Shown: in pieces, positions 26,135 to 33,923 of the stretch | Layout: each line of letters starts with the position of its first letter | Position numbering within the stretch: position 1 is the stretch's first letter | Origin: Falsiroseomonas sp051433165 | GTDB taxonomy: Bacteria > Pseudomonadota > Alphaproteobacteria > Acetobacterales > Acetobacteraceae | DNA length: 64,000 nt | Direction of reading: 5' to 3' | NCBI RefSeq assembly: GCF_051433165.1 | Contig: NZ_JBHMFS010000008.1 | Location: forward strand, 151,056 to 215,055 | Notes under the pieces: model-generated | Databases searched by the model: none | What the model saw: only the letters and a program-made list of their open reading frames with translations | Told to the model about the DNA's origin: nothing | Program-made: the position numbers and the translations under genes

Positions 26135-28492
26135 ATGGCCGACGCCAAGATCTCAGACCTGCCGGTTGCCGCCGCACTTAGCGCAGCCGACATCGCGCCC
26201 ATCGTCCAGGGCAGCGGCGGCGCGGCGCAGACCCGCCGCGCCACCTTCGCGCAGATCACCGCCGGCGTGCATGCCGAGCGCATGTTCCACGTCCGCGATT
26301 TCGGTGCCGTGGGCAACGGCACGACCGATGATGCGGCGGCCATTCAGGCGGCGATCGATGCGGCCTCCGCCGGCGGTGGCGGCACCGTCCGCCTCGGCCC
26401 GCGCCGCTACCGGGTCGCCGGCGCCAACCTGGTGGTGAAGGAAAATGTCTGCCTGGAAGGCCCCAACACCTTTCCCGGCGGGCAGCGCCTGGCGGCCGAC
26501 TACCGCACCGTCCCCGGCACGCTGCTGCTGTCTTCCGCCCGCACCGTGCAGATCCTGCGCGCGGGCACGCTGCGCGCGCTGGCGGTGATCCGGGAAGGCG
26601 TCGCCACGCCGCCCGCCTCGATGCGCGCCGGCGTCACGCTGCGCAACGCGATGGCCGGCACGGCCATCACCATCGGCGACGGCTCCGGCACGCACCACGA
26701 CGTGATGGTGGAGGATCTGCTGATCCTGGGCTTCGACCTGGCGATCCGCTCCGACAACAGCCAGCGCCTGAACGTCCGCCGCGTGCGGGGCGACAACCGC
26801 AACGGCATCTTCCTGACGCGCACCTACGACATTTCCCGCGTTCATGACGTGCATTTCTGGCCGTTCCTGACCGGCAACATCGGCGGCACCTCGCTGTTCA
26901 CGCGCAGTGTCTCCGCGGTCGCCAATAATGGCAGCGGTGCGATCCGCATCACCACCTCCACCGCGCATGGGCTGGTCACAGGCGATGTGGTGAACATGTA
27001 CGGCATCAACGGTGTGCCGGCGGCGAATGGCCGCTTCATCGCGACCGTCGTGGACACCACCCGCGTCGATCTGCAGGGCCCCACCTTTTCCGGCAGCTGG
27101 TCCGGCGGTGGCACGCTCAGCGTGTGGAACAACCGGCGCAATGGCACCGCCTTCCGGGTGGAAGACAGCGACGTCGCCGAATTCGTCAACTGCTTCTGCT
27201 ACGGCTACGATCGCGGCTTCGACCTCGGCCTCGGCGCACAATCCATCCAGCTGCACAATTGCAGCGTGGACGATCTGCTGTCGCTGCGGGATCCCTTCAC
27301 CATCGGGGCGCTGATCCACGGCACCGCCTTCCGCACCAAATGGGTGGGTGGCTTCATCAGCAGCATGGCCACCGCCATCCTGGTGAATTCCGCCGCCACG
27401 AACCAGGGCGACAACCAGTTCGTCGGCGTCATGGTCGGCGGCGATGGCGGCGCCCGCGCGGTGGAGGTGATCGATGGCGGGCTGACGCTGGTGGCCTGCG
27501 ACCTGCCGGCCGCGCGCGTCTATCTCGCCAGCACGGGGGACAGCCTGTCCGTCGTCGCGTCCGACACCCGATCTGCCACCTTCGAGGCGCAGACCGCCGC
27601 GGACCTGGCGCGCATCGCGCTCGTCGGCAACCGGCTTCAGGCGCTGGGGTCCTCCGCCGACCAGACCAGCGCCCTGCTGCGCCGCCGGTCCGAATCGCTG
27701 GGCGCGGAGCTGGACCTGGAGAATCAGGACGGCGCCATTTCCTATCGCATGAATATCAGCGCCGGCGCGCTGGCGCCGCTGGCGATCGGCGGCGATCCGG
27801 AGGCCAATCCGAATGGCGGCGTTGTGCTCGGCGCGCCCTCCGACATGACGGCGCCGATGAAGCTGACACTGCGCCGCTCCTCCACCACCCCGGCTTCCGG
27901 GCACGCGCTGGGGCAGATCGCCTTCAGTGGGCGCAACCTGGGCGGAGCGGAGACCGAGTTCGCCCGCGCCGGCGGCATCAGCGAGGCGGTGACCACGGGT
28001 GCAGAATCAGGTGCCTTCGTGGTGGAAACCCGCAATGGCGGCAGCCTGGCGGAACGCTTCCGCATCAGCGCCTCCGGCACCGTCACGCTGACCGGCCCGC
28101 TGGTCCTGCCGGCGGACCCGACCGCCGCCGCACAGGCGGCGAACAAGGGCTATGTCGACGCGCAATTCACCACGCGCCGGCTGCCCGTGGTCGCAACCTC
28201 CGGCGCCACCGCGCTGACGCTGGCCGCGCATAATGGCCGGCTGGTCAGTGCCAATGCCGGCACCACGCTCAGCATCAACTGGGCCGCGACCGGCGATGGC
28301 TTCTCCTGCCTGATCGCCAATCGCGGCACCACCGACCTGGCCATCACGCTGACCGGCTTCACCACCGCGACGCCGAGCAACCCGGACGGGCTGACCAAGA
28401 TCCGCGCCGGCGGCCTGGCGACGCTGCTCGTCTTCAGCCCGGATGGCGGCACCACCAAGGTGCTGATGCTGTCCGGCTCGGCGGCGCCCTGA
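26135..28492 (+). CDS. Tailspike-like protein with pectate-lyase-type beta-helix
   Basis: A 785-residue protein. The N-terminus MADAKISDLPVAAALSAADI resembles the particle-binding segment of phage tail proteins. It is followed by FHVRDFGAVGNGTTDDAAAI (about 51-70), the hallmark start of the pectate-lyase-3 right-handed beta-helix seen in tailspikes and polysaccharide depolymerases. The repeats of short strands run to about residue 480. Towards the C-terminus, LPADPTAAAQAANKGYVDAQF (near 655-675, read in parts) is typical of tail-fibre tips. Likely extracellular carbohydrate binding or cleavage; the catalytic residues cannot be assigned by eye. Confidence 0.75.
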   Translation: MADAKISDLPVAAALSAADIAPIVQGSGGAAQTRRATFAQITAGVHAERMFHVRDFGAVGNGTTDDAAAIQAAIDAASAGGGGTVRLGPRRYRVAGANLVVKENVCLEGPNTFPGGQRLAADYRTVPGTLLLSSARTVQILRAGTLRALAVIREGVATPPASMRAGVTLRNAMAGTAITIGDGSGTHHDVMVEDLLILGFDLAIRSDNSQRLNVRRVRGDNRNGIFLTRTYDISRVHDVHFWPFLTGNIGGTSLFTRSVSAVANNGSGAIRITTSTAHGLVTGDVVNMYGINGVPAANGRFIATVVDTTRVDLQGPTFSGSWSGGGTLSVWNNRRNGTAFRVEDSDVAEFVNCFCYGYDRGFDLGLGAQSIQLHNCSVDDLLSLRDPFTIGALIHGTAFRTKWVGGFISSMATAILVNSAATNQGDNQFVGVMVGGDGGARAVEVIDGGLTLVACDLPAARVYLASTGDSLSVVASDTRSATFEAQTAADLARIALVGNRLQALGSSADQTSALLRRRSESLGAELDLENQDGAISYRMNISAGALAPLAIGGDPEANPNGGVVLGAPSDMTAPMKLTLRRSSTTPASGHALGQIAFSGRNLGGAETEFARAGGISEAVTTGAESGAFVVETRNGGSLAERFRISASGTVTLTGPLVLPADPTAAAQAANKGYVDAQFTTRRLPVVATSGATALTLAAHNGRLVSANAGTTLSINWAATGDGFSCLIANRGTTDLAITLTGFTTATPSNPDGLTKIRAGGLATLLVFSPDGGTTKVLMLSGSAAP

Positions 28493-28532
28493 GGCGACCG
28501 CCCCCCGCCCCCCCACCCATGAGGATCCCGAC

Positions 28533-28802
28533 ATGACCGAATGGACCATGCTCTGCTGGCAGGGCAGCCCCGAGGATGCCGCCGCCGCATTGCGCAGCCT
28601 TGGCTGGCACGCACCCGGGGAAGACCCGGCCGATGCCGTGGACCCGCGCATCGGCGGCTTCATCCCCGCCGCCGGCGAGGCACCGCAGACCTTCGATGGC
28701 GTCGCCTATGTGGCGGTCGCGGCGCAAGGCGAGGTGCCCCTGCCGCCGGGCCTCACCCCCGCCGGGCCGCAACTGTTCCGCGCCCTGCTCGGCGGCTTCT
28801 GA
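28533..28802 (+). CDS. Small protein of the tail-like cassette
   Basis: An 89-residue protein beginning MTEWTMLCWQGSPEDAAAAL, rich in Pro, Gly and Ala, with no signal peptide or membrane segment. No family is recognised. It lies 40 bases after the tailspike-like gene and 35 bases before the next gene on the same strand, in the same intergenic style, and its codon bias is like theirs. It could be a chaperone or accessory of the tail proteins, by position only. Confidence 0.6.
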   Translation: MTEWTMLCWQGSPEDAAAALRSLGWHAPGEDPADAVDPRIGGFIPAAGEAPQTFDGVAYVAVAAQGEVPLPPGLTPAGPQLFRALLGGF

Positions 28803-28837
28803 GCCGCCCTCCCCACCCTGTACGAGAGGATTCCCGG

Positions 28838-29212
28838 ATGACCGACTTGACCGATCACGCCAAGAACCTGCTGGGCCGCGCTCTCTGCGCCCGGCTGCCC
28901 ACCCTGCCGATCGGGGTCTGGGCGGCGCTCGGCACCGGTGGCAGCGCCGCCGCCGGGCTGACCGGTGAGCCGGCCGGCACCGGCTATGCCCGGCAGCGCG
29001 CCACCTTCACCGGCACCGGCCCACAGCGGAATGCGGAGGCGATCCGCTTCACCTTCACCGCGGCGGCCGGCACGCTGACGCATATCGGCCTGTTCGATGC
29101 CGCGAGCGGCGGCAACCCGCTGACCTGGTCGCTGCTGACCACGCCGCTGACCGTGGCCGGCCCCGGCACGGCGACGCTGACGGGCAATGCGCTGACCGTG
29201 ACGCCGAGCTGA
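28838..29212 (+). CDS. Phage-tail-like structural protein
   Basis: A 124-residue protein. MTDLTDHAKNLLGRALCARL followed by PIGVWAALGTGG and GYARQRATFTG resembles the small tail proteins of phages that start with a residue pattern like LTD-A-N-LL-AL and have a V-ALST-type strand. The remainder is small beta strands ending TATLTGNALTVTPS. The start ATG at 28838 has AGAGGATTCCCGG upstream. It is the last gene of the cassette; a strong hairpin follows. Confidence 0.6.
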   Translation: MTDLTDHAKNLLGRALCARLPTLPIGVWAALGTGGSAAAGLTGEPAGTGYARQRATFTGTGPQRNAEAIRFTFTAAAGTLTHIGLFDAASGGNPLTWSLLTTPLTVAGPGTATLTGNALTVTPS

Positions 29213-29226
29213 TCCTGGGTATCCGG

Positions 29227-29263
29227 CCTGGTCCGCTGGCGCGCTACCCGCCGGCGGACCAGG
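29227..29263. terminator. Strong hairpin between convergent genes
   Basis: CCTGGTCCGC (29227-29236) pairs perfectly with GCGGACCAGG (29254-29263), and the stem continues inward through a T-G wobble and GGCG/CGCC to a 7-base loop, about 15 pairs in all. It stands 15 bases after the tail-cassette stop and includes the last codons of the convergent GH8 gene, so it can serve both. There is no T-run, as often in GC-rich genomes. Confidence 0.6.
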
Positions 29264-30527
29264 TGGCCGGCCAGATGCCGCGCAGCCAGCCGGATGCGCC
29301 GCTCCGCTGGGCGCCCGTCTGGGTTGGGATGGCCGGGGCCAGGGATAGTCGCGCGGGCGGGCTGCAGGCCCCCTCGGTCAGGTTGCGCTCCGCCCAGGCC
29401 AGCCGGGCCTGCAGGACCAGCACGGCAGGGTAGTAGGTGGTAGCGTCCGCCACGCGCGGCAGTGCCTGTTCCCGCCCGCTTCCCGCCAGCGTGGCGACGG
29501 CAAGCTGGACGATGGCGCGTAGCCCGGTGTCGCCGGGATAGGGCGCCAGCGCTCCGCTTTGCAGGTCCACCCAGGCGGGCGGTGCCGGGTGCGACGGATC
29601 CAGCCAGAAATCCACCGCCGCACGCAGTGCCGCCGATTGCGCATGGCCACCCCAGGCCAGGTTGAGCGGTACGCGCATCGCGTCATAGGAAAAGCGCGCC
29701 GGCCAGCCGGTGGCCGGCCGCGGCCGCAGCGCGCCGCGCGGCAGCGCCACCCAATCCGCCGGCAGGCGCCAGCGGCCGAAGCGGGCCTGGTCCGCCAGCG
29801 CCACGCCGCCTTCCTCCAGCGACTGCCATTCCGGCGCCGGCAGCAGCCGTGCCAGGGCGCGAAAGGCCGGGGAGATGTAGTAGCTCGGGTTCAGCACGAC
29901 ATGATCGTGCTTCAGGAAGCCCTCGCCCCCCGGCAGCAGCAGCGTCGAATCCCCTTGCCGCAGAACCACCTTCCGCAACAGGTCGCGCGCCATATCCGTG
30001 GCCAGGGCCCGGTAGCCGGCATGGCCCCAGCGATCCGCCGCCTCCGCCAGCGACCAGGCGACCAGCAGGTCACCGTCACTGGCATTGTTCATGTCCGGCA
30101 CGGGGATTGGCGCGCCCGGCCGGAACGCCCAGGCGAGCAGGTGGTCATCCGGCCGCCGCAACGCGCCGCGGGTCCATTCCAGGATGCGGTCGAAGCTGGC
30201 GCGATCATCGAAGCGCACGGCGAACAGCATGGCCGCGCCCTGGCCCTCGGAATGCGAGATGCCGCCATTCCCGGTGTCCAGCACCCGCCCATCGGCGTGC
30301 AGGAAGCGCCGGCGGAAATCCAGCCAATCGCCGGTGACGGCGGCAGCGGCGGCCGGGCGCGCCAGGCCGGTGGTCATGCCACCCGCGGCCAGCCCCCCCG
30401 CTGCGAAGGCGGCTTGCACCAGCATTCGGCGGTCGAGTCCCCTGCCCTGCTGCGCGCAGGCCGCGGCCGACCGTGCATACGGGTCCGGCCACGACATCGG
30501 CAGCCCAGGCGGCAAACGCTGGGTCAT
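29244..30527 (-). CDS. Tat-exported family 8 glycoside hydrolase (endoglucanase-like)
   Basis: A 427-residue protein of the GH8 (BcsZ/CelY) family, which cuts beta-1,4-glucan by inversion. Motifs are GGISHSEGQGAAMLFAV with the general acid E94 and NNASDGDLLVAWSLAEA with the family's aspartates (151/153). The leader has RRMLVQAAFAAGGLAAGGM (33-51), a twin-arginine-type signal ending before residue 65. The ATG at 30527 is chosen for its AAAGGGATCAGGGG leader; an ATG at 30551 is possible. No other bcs genes are present, so a role outside cellulose synthesis, for instance matrix turnover, is possible. Confidence 0.8.
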   Translation of the reverse strand: MTQRLPPGLPMSWPDPYARSAAACAQQGRGLDRRMLVQAAFAAGGLAAGGMTTGLARPAAAAAVTGDWLDFRRRFLHADGRVLDTGNGGISHSEGQGAAMLFAVRFDDRASFDRILEWTRGALRRPDDHLLAWAFRPGAPIPVPDMNNASDGDLLVAWSLAEAADRWGHAGYRALATDMARDLLRKVVLRQGDSTLLLPGGEGFLKHDHVVLNPSYYISPAFRALARLLPAPEWQSLEEGGVALADQARFGRWRLPADWVALPRGALRPRPATGWPARFSYDAMRVPLNLAWGGHAQSAALRAAVDFWLDPSHPAPPAWVDLQSGALAPYPGDTGLRAIVQLAVATLAGSGREQALPRVADATTYYPAVLVLQARLAWAERNLTEGACSPPARLSLAPAIPTQTGAQRSGASGWLRGIWPATWSAGG

Positions 30528-30764
30528 CCCCTGATCCCTTTGGTGGCGCATCCGTCGCCGAAAGTGTTAACGCGCCGCCCGGCCGGGTTGCGAACCAGCT
30601 TTTGTACGGAGTTGTCCGGCCTTGCCCACACCAACCCTACGTTGCGCTACACCCGCGAACCCACACGCGGGCCGTCGGCTCCGGGCCCGAACCAGCCCTG
30701 ACATATCCACACGCCGCCGGACCCGCGCGCAGCAGCCGGCGAAGTCGTACCTGCGGAATGCGGC

Positions 30765-30791
30765 GATTCAGTTGGCCGCAACAACTGAATC
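30765..30791. promoter_or_regulatory. Perfect 10-base inverted repeat
   Basis: GATTCAGTTG (30765-30774), a 7-base loop, then CAACTGAATC (30782-30791). It could be an operator or a stem-loop in a leader transcript. It is about 170 bases upstream of the response regulator and 238 bases upstream of the GH8 start. Confidence 0.5.
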
Positions 30792-30814
30792 CGCGGGGCG
30801 ATATTCTATACGTT

Positions 30815-30829
30815 TTGATTATGAATCAA
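30815..30829. promoter_or_regulatory. TTGATT-ATG-AATCAA palindrome
   Basis: Six-base arms around a 3-base centre, in an AT-rich stretch containing ATATAGC just to the right. It has the size and symmetry of a dimeric regulator's binding site. Which gene it controls is not known. Confidence 0.4.
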
Positions 30830-30899
30830 TAATATAGCGTGAGAGCGCAATTCGCCCTGGTGTAAATCGCTGGCGTTCTGCGTCTATTACGTGTGGACT

Positions 30900-30928
30900 T
30901 TGATATCGCGCTCACTGTAGATTAATTT
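30900..30928 (+). promoter_or_regulatory. Candidate promoter of the response regulator operon
   Basis: TTGATA (30900-30905, five of six matches to the -35 consensus), a 17-base spacer, then TAATTT (30923-30928, weak -10). Transcription would begin near 30935, which favours the ATG at 30960 over the GTG at 30942 as the regulator's start. Confidence 0.35.
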
Positions 30929-30959
30929 TACTGCAATTATCGTGATTGGCCTGTGGAAA

Positions 30960-31850
30960 ATGTCCCTTTCGGCAGCCTCGCTGGTCGCCAACTCGTCGTA
31001 TTCCGTGCCGGCCCGCCCCGAAGCCACCCTGCCCAATCCCATACCCGGTGACTCGCACGGGGCTGTCACGGCCTCCCCCCGCGTGGCGCCGCTGGCGCCG
31101 CAGCTCGCGATGCGCCCTGTCCTGGTGGTGGAGGATGATGCCGCCGTGGCTGCCACCATCTGCACGGCGCTGACTCGCGATGGCTGGACCACCGTGGTCG
31201 CCACCACCCTGGCGGAGGGACGGCTGCGGCTGCATCGCGACAATCCTCGCCTCGTCATTGCCGATCTCGGCCTGCCGGATGGCAACGGCATCGCCTTCGT
31301 CCGGGAAGCGGCCGGCTGTTCGGACCTCGGCATCATCGTCGTCAGCGGCCGCGCCGAGGAGGTGGATCGCGTCATCGGCCTCGAGGTCGGCGCCGATGAC
31401 TACGTCACCAAGCCGTTCTCCCTGCGCGCCATGGTCGCCCGGGTCCGTGCGCTGAGCCGACGCCTGGATGCGAACGTCGCAGCCGGGTCGGGCGAGACGC
31501 CGCCAGCCGACCCGTCCCCCCCGATGCCGGTGCCGATCGCCGAGCCCGCATCCTGGCGCCTGGCCGGGTTGTGCCTTCAGCCCTCGCGCTGCCGCATCCA
31601 GGATGCGGGCGGCACCGAGACGCGGCTGACCGGGGGTGAGGCCGGACTGCTCAACCTGCTGCTGACCGCGCCGGATAACCTGGCGGATCGCGAGACCATC
31701 TCGGCCCGCGTGCTCGGCCGGCGCCTGCTGCCGGAACAGCGCGGCGTCGACCAGCTCGCCTCCAATCTGCGGCAGAAGCTGGTTGCGGCGTCGGCGGGGC
31801 GGATCACCATCACGGCCCTGCGCGGCAAGGGCTACCGCCTGGTCTGGTAG
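30960..31850 (+). CDS. OmpR/PhoB-type response regulator
   Basis: A 296-residue regulator. After an unusual leader of about 50 residues with no known domain comes the receiver (RPVLVVEDDAAVAATI ... VIADLGLPDGNG with phospho-acceptor D102 counted from the ATG at 30960, then TKPF). A Pro-rich linker leads to a C-terminal winged-helix DNA-binding domain (LTGGEAGLLNLLL ... ALRGKGYRLVW). It lies 86 bases ahead of the kaiC-like gene on the same strand, so it may be the output regulator of the Kai/kinase system. The start is uncertain: GTG 30942, ATG 30960 or ATG 31110 without the leader. Confidence 0.82.
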   Translation: MSLSAASLVANSSYSVPARPEATLPNPIPGDSHGAVTASPRVAPLAPQLAMRPVLVVEDDAAVAATICTALTRDGWTTVVATTLAEGRLRLHRDNPRLVIADLGLPDGNGIAFVREAAGCSDLGIIVVSGRAEEVDRVIGLEVGADDYVTKPFSLRAMVARVRALSRRLDANVAAGSGETPPADPSPPMPVPIAEPASWRLAGLCLQPSRCRIQDAGGTETRLTGGEAGLLNLLLTAPDNLADRETISARVLGRRLLPEQRGVDQLASNLRQKLVAASAGRITITALRGKGYRLVW

Positions 31851-31936
31851 GCAAAGCTGGCTTTCTTCGAAAGTCTGCCAGATTGTAAGCCTTTCCGCCG
31901 GTGTAGCGCCCGGCGCGCAGAAGGGATCGGAGCAGG

Positions 31937-33649
31937 ATGGCCAAGGCCGCAACCGGGATCCCGGGTCTGGACGAGATCACCCGAGGGGGTCTGCCGGCGG
32001 GCCGGGTGACGCTCATCTCGGGTGGCCCAGGCGCCGGCAAGACCCTGCTGGCGCTGCAAAGCCTGACGCGCGGCGCCGGGCGGGACGGCGCCCCCGGCAT
32101 CTTCGTCGCCTTCGAGGAATCTCCCGACCGCATCCGCGCCAATTGCGCCGGCTTCGCCTGGGCGGGTGATGAGCCCTGGCAGGATTCGATCCACTTTCTG
32201 GACGCGCAGCCCAGCCCGGACATGGTGCACGCCGGCAGCTTCGATCTTGATGGCATGCTCGCCGCGCTGGGTGCACAGGTCGCACAGACCGGCGCACGCC
32301 GCATCGTGCTCGATGCCATCGACGTGGTGCTGGCGCTGCTGCCCGATGCCGCGGCACGACGCCGGGAATTGCTTCGCCTGCACCATTGGCTGGTGGCGCG
32401 TGACATGACCGCGATCCTCACCGCCAAATCGGGCTGCGGCGGCGCCCTCGACCAGAAGGCCGGGGATGCGGAACTGCTCGGCTTCCTCCAGTTCATGGTC
32501 GATTGCGCCATCATCCTGCGGCATGAGGCCGTGGCCGGAATCTCCCAGCGCAGCCTGCGCGTGCTGAAATACCGTGGCTCCGCCTTCGCCGAGAACGAGG
32601 CCCCGCTGCTGATCGGCGCCCGCGGCATCGAGGTTGCCTACGCCGCCCGGGAGCGTGAGACCGCCGCGCCGGTGACGGATGAGCGGGTGGGCACCGGCGT
32701 CCCGCGGCTCGATGCCATGCTGGATGGCGGCTACCATCGCGGCGCCAGCGTGCTGATCAGCGGCGCGCCCGGCACGGCCAAGACCACGCTGAGCGGCGCC
32801 TTCGCCGATGCCGCCTGCCGGCGCGGCGACGCCACGTTGATGGTCAGCTTTGATTCGCGCAGCGAGGAGGTCGTCCGCAACCTCGCTTCCGTTGCCATCC
32901 ACCTGGCGCCGCATCTGGCCAGCGGGCGCCTGCGAATCCTGTCAGTGCGGGCGGTGAATGGCAGCGCCGAGGCGCATCTGATGCGCATAAAGGCGGAAGC
33001 CACGGCGCAGGGTGCGCGCTGCCTGGTGATCGACCCGCTCTCGGCACTGTCGCAGGACGGCAACGCCGCCTTCTCCCACAGCGTGGCGGAACGGCTGATC
33101 GACTGGGCCAAGACCCGCGGCATGACGCTGCTCTGCACCAGCCTGCTCGGCGCGACGAATCCGGAGCAGGAGGGCACGCCGCTCCAGGTCTCGACCATCG
33201 CGGATACCTGGATTCATTTGAGCTACGTCATCCGCGCCGGCGAACGCAACCGGGCGCTGACCATCATCAAGTCGCGCGGCACCGGGCATTCCAACCAGGT
33301 GCGGGAATTGCTGCTGACCAGCCAGGGCGTGACGCTGGAAGACGTGTATCTGGCGGATGGCGAGGTGCTGATGGGCACGCTGCGCTGGGCGCAGGAGAAC
33401 CAGGAACGCCTGCGCGCCGCCCGCCATGCGGAACAGGCCAGGCTGGAGCGCCTGCGGCTGGATGCGGAAGCGAGCGAGATCGAGGCGCGCCTGGCCCTGC
33501 TGCGCCGGCAGCTTGAGGTGAAGCAGGCCGAGGCCACCGCCCTGCACCAGGCGGGCGATGTGCGGATGGAGGATTCCGTCCGCGCCCGCCGCGAATTGCA
33601 GGACCGCCGCATGGCGGATGGGGCGCGGCAGGATGACGCGGATGGCTGA
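31937..33649 (+). CDS. kaiC: KaiC-like double RecA-fold ATPase
   Basis: A 570-residue protein with two KaiC domains. Domain I has Walker A GGPGAGKT (29-36) and the catalytic pair in FEES (59-62). Domain II has Walker A GAPGTAKT (276-283), but the matching FEES is FDSR (305-308). The segment TPLQVST (414-420) aligns with the phosphorylation loop of cyanobacterial KaiC: T414, S419 and T420 match T426, S431 and T432. The tail (about 484-560) is an Arg/Glu-rich coiled coil instead of the KaiA-binding tail. Known KaiC proteins are autokinases/ATPases that time transcription; outside cyanobacteria they serve timekeeping or stress signalling. The kaiB gene overlaps it. Confidence 0.9.
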   Translation: MAKAATGIPGLDEITRGGLPAGRVTLISGGPGAGKTLLALQSLTRGAGRDGAPGIFVAFEESPDRIRANCAGFAWAGDEPWQDSIHFLDAQPSPDMVHAGSFDLDGMLAALGAQVAQTGARRIVLDAIDVVLALLPDAAARRRELLRLHHWLVARDMTAILTAKSGCGGALDQKAGDAELLGFLQFMVDCAIILRHEAVAGISQRSLRVLKYRGSAFAENEAPLLIGARGIEVAYAARERETAAPVTDERVGTGVPRLDAMLDGGYHRGASVLISGAPGTAKTTLSGAFADAACRRGDATLMVSFDSRSEEVVRNLASVAIHLAPHLASGRLRILSVRAVNGSAEAHLMRIKAEATAQGARCLVIDPLSALSQDGNAAFSHSVAERLIDWAKTRGMTLLCTSLLGATNPEQEGTPLQVSTIADTWIHLSYVIRAGERNRALTIIKSRGTGHSNQVRELLLTSQGVTLEDVYLADGEVLMGTLRWAQENQERLRAARHAEQARLERLRLDAEASEIEARLALLRRQLEVKQAEATALHQAGDVRMEDSVRARRELQDRRMADGARQDDADG

Positions 33650-33923
33650 GGCGGTGCCACGCCTGCGGCTTTACGTGGCCGGCGCCGGCCCGAATTCACG
33701 CAAGGCGATCGCCAACCTCGCGCGGCTGCGCGCCACGACGGTGGTGGCCCACTGGCCGGTGGAGACGGTGGATGTGTTCGAGCAGCCGGAGCGCGCCCTG
33801 GCGGATGGCATATTGCTCACGCCGCAACTGTTGATCCTGACCGAGGGCGGCACGCGCACCGTGATCGGCGACCTCAGCGATCGCGACGCGCTGATCGCCG
33901 TGCTGGCGCTGGACCCGACGTGA
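33642..33923 (+). CDS. kaiB: KaiB-like protein
   Basis: A 93-residue thioredoxin-like protein. RLRLYVAGAGPNSRKAIANL, then VETVDVFEQPERALADGILLTP and VIGDLSDRDALIAVLAL, follow the KaiB pattern closely (LYVAG..PNS, D.IL.TP, IGDLSDR). KaiB binds KaiC and sequesters other partners. The ATG at 33642 overlaps the kaiC stop by 8 bases; an ATG at 33633 would add three residues. The stop overlaps the GTG of the hybrid kinase, so KaiC, KaiB and the kinase are translationally coupled. No kaiA is present, as is usual outside cyanobacteria. Confidence 0.88.
   Translation: MAEAVPRLRLYVAGAGPNSRKAIANLARLRATTVVAHWPVETVDVFEQPERALADGILLTPQLLILTEGGTRTVIGDLSDRDALIAVLALDPT

Larger units (their letters stand above)
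30528..30959. other. Long palindrome-rich divergent intergenic region
   Basis: This region lies between the GH8 gene (leftward) and the response regulator (rightward). Its left half is GC-rich; the right half from about 30770 is unusually AT-rich for this genome. It holds a perfect 10-base inverted repeat (30765-30791), a 6-base palindrome (30815-30829) and a promoter-like pair (30900-30928), listed separately. No coding region is supported. Confidence 0.5.

Noticed and set aside
25427..29212. A gene transfer agent cluster
   Set aside because: No GTA capsid, portal, terminase or tape-measure gene is present; only tail-tip-like genes are seen.
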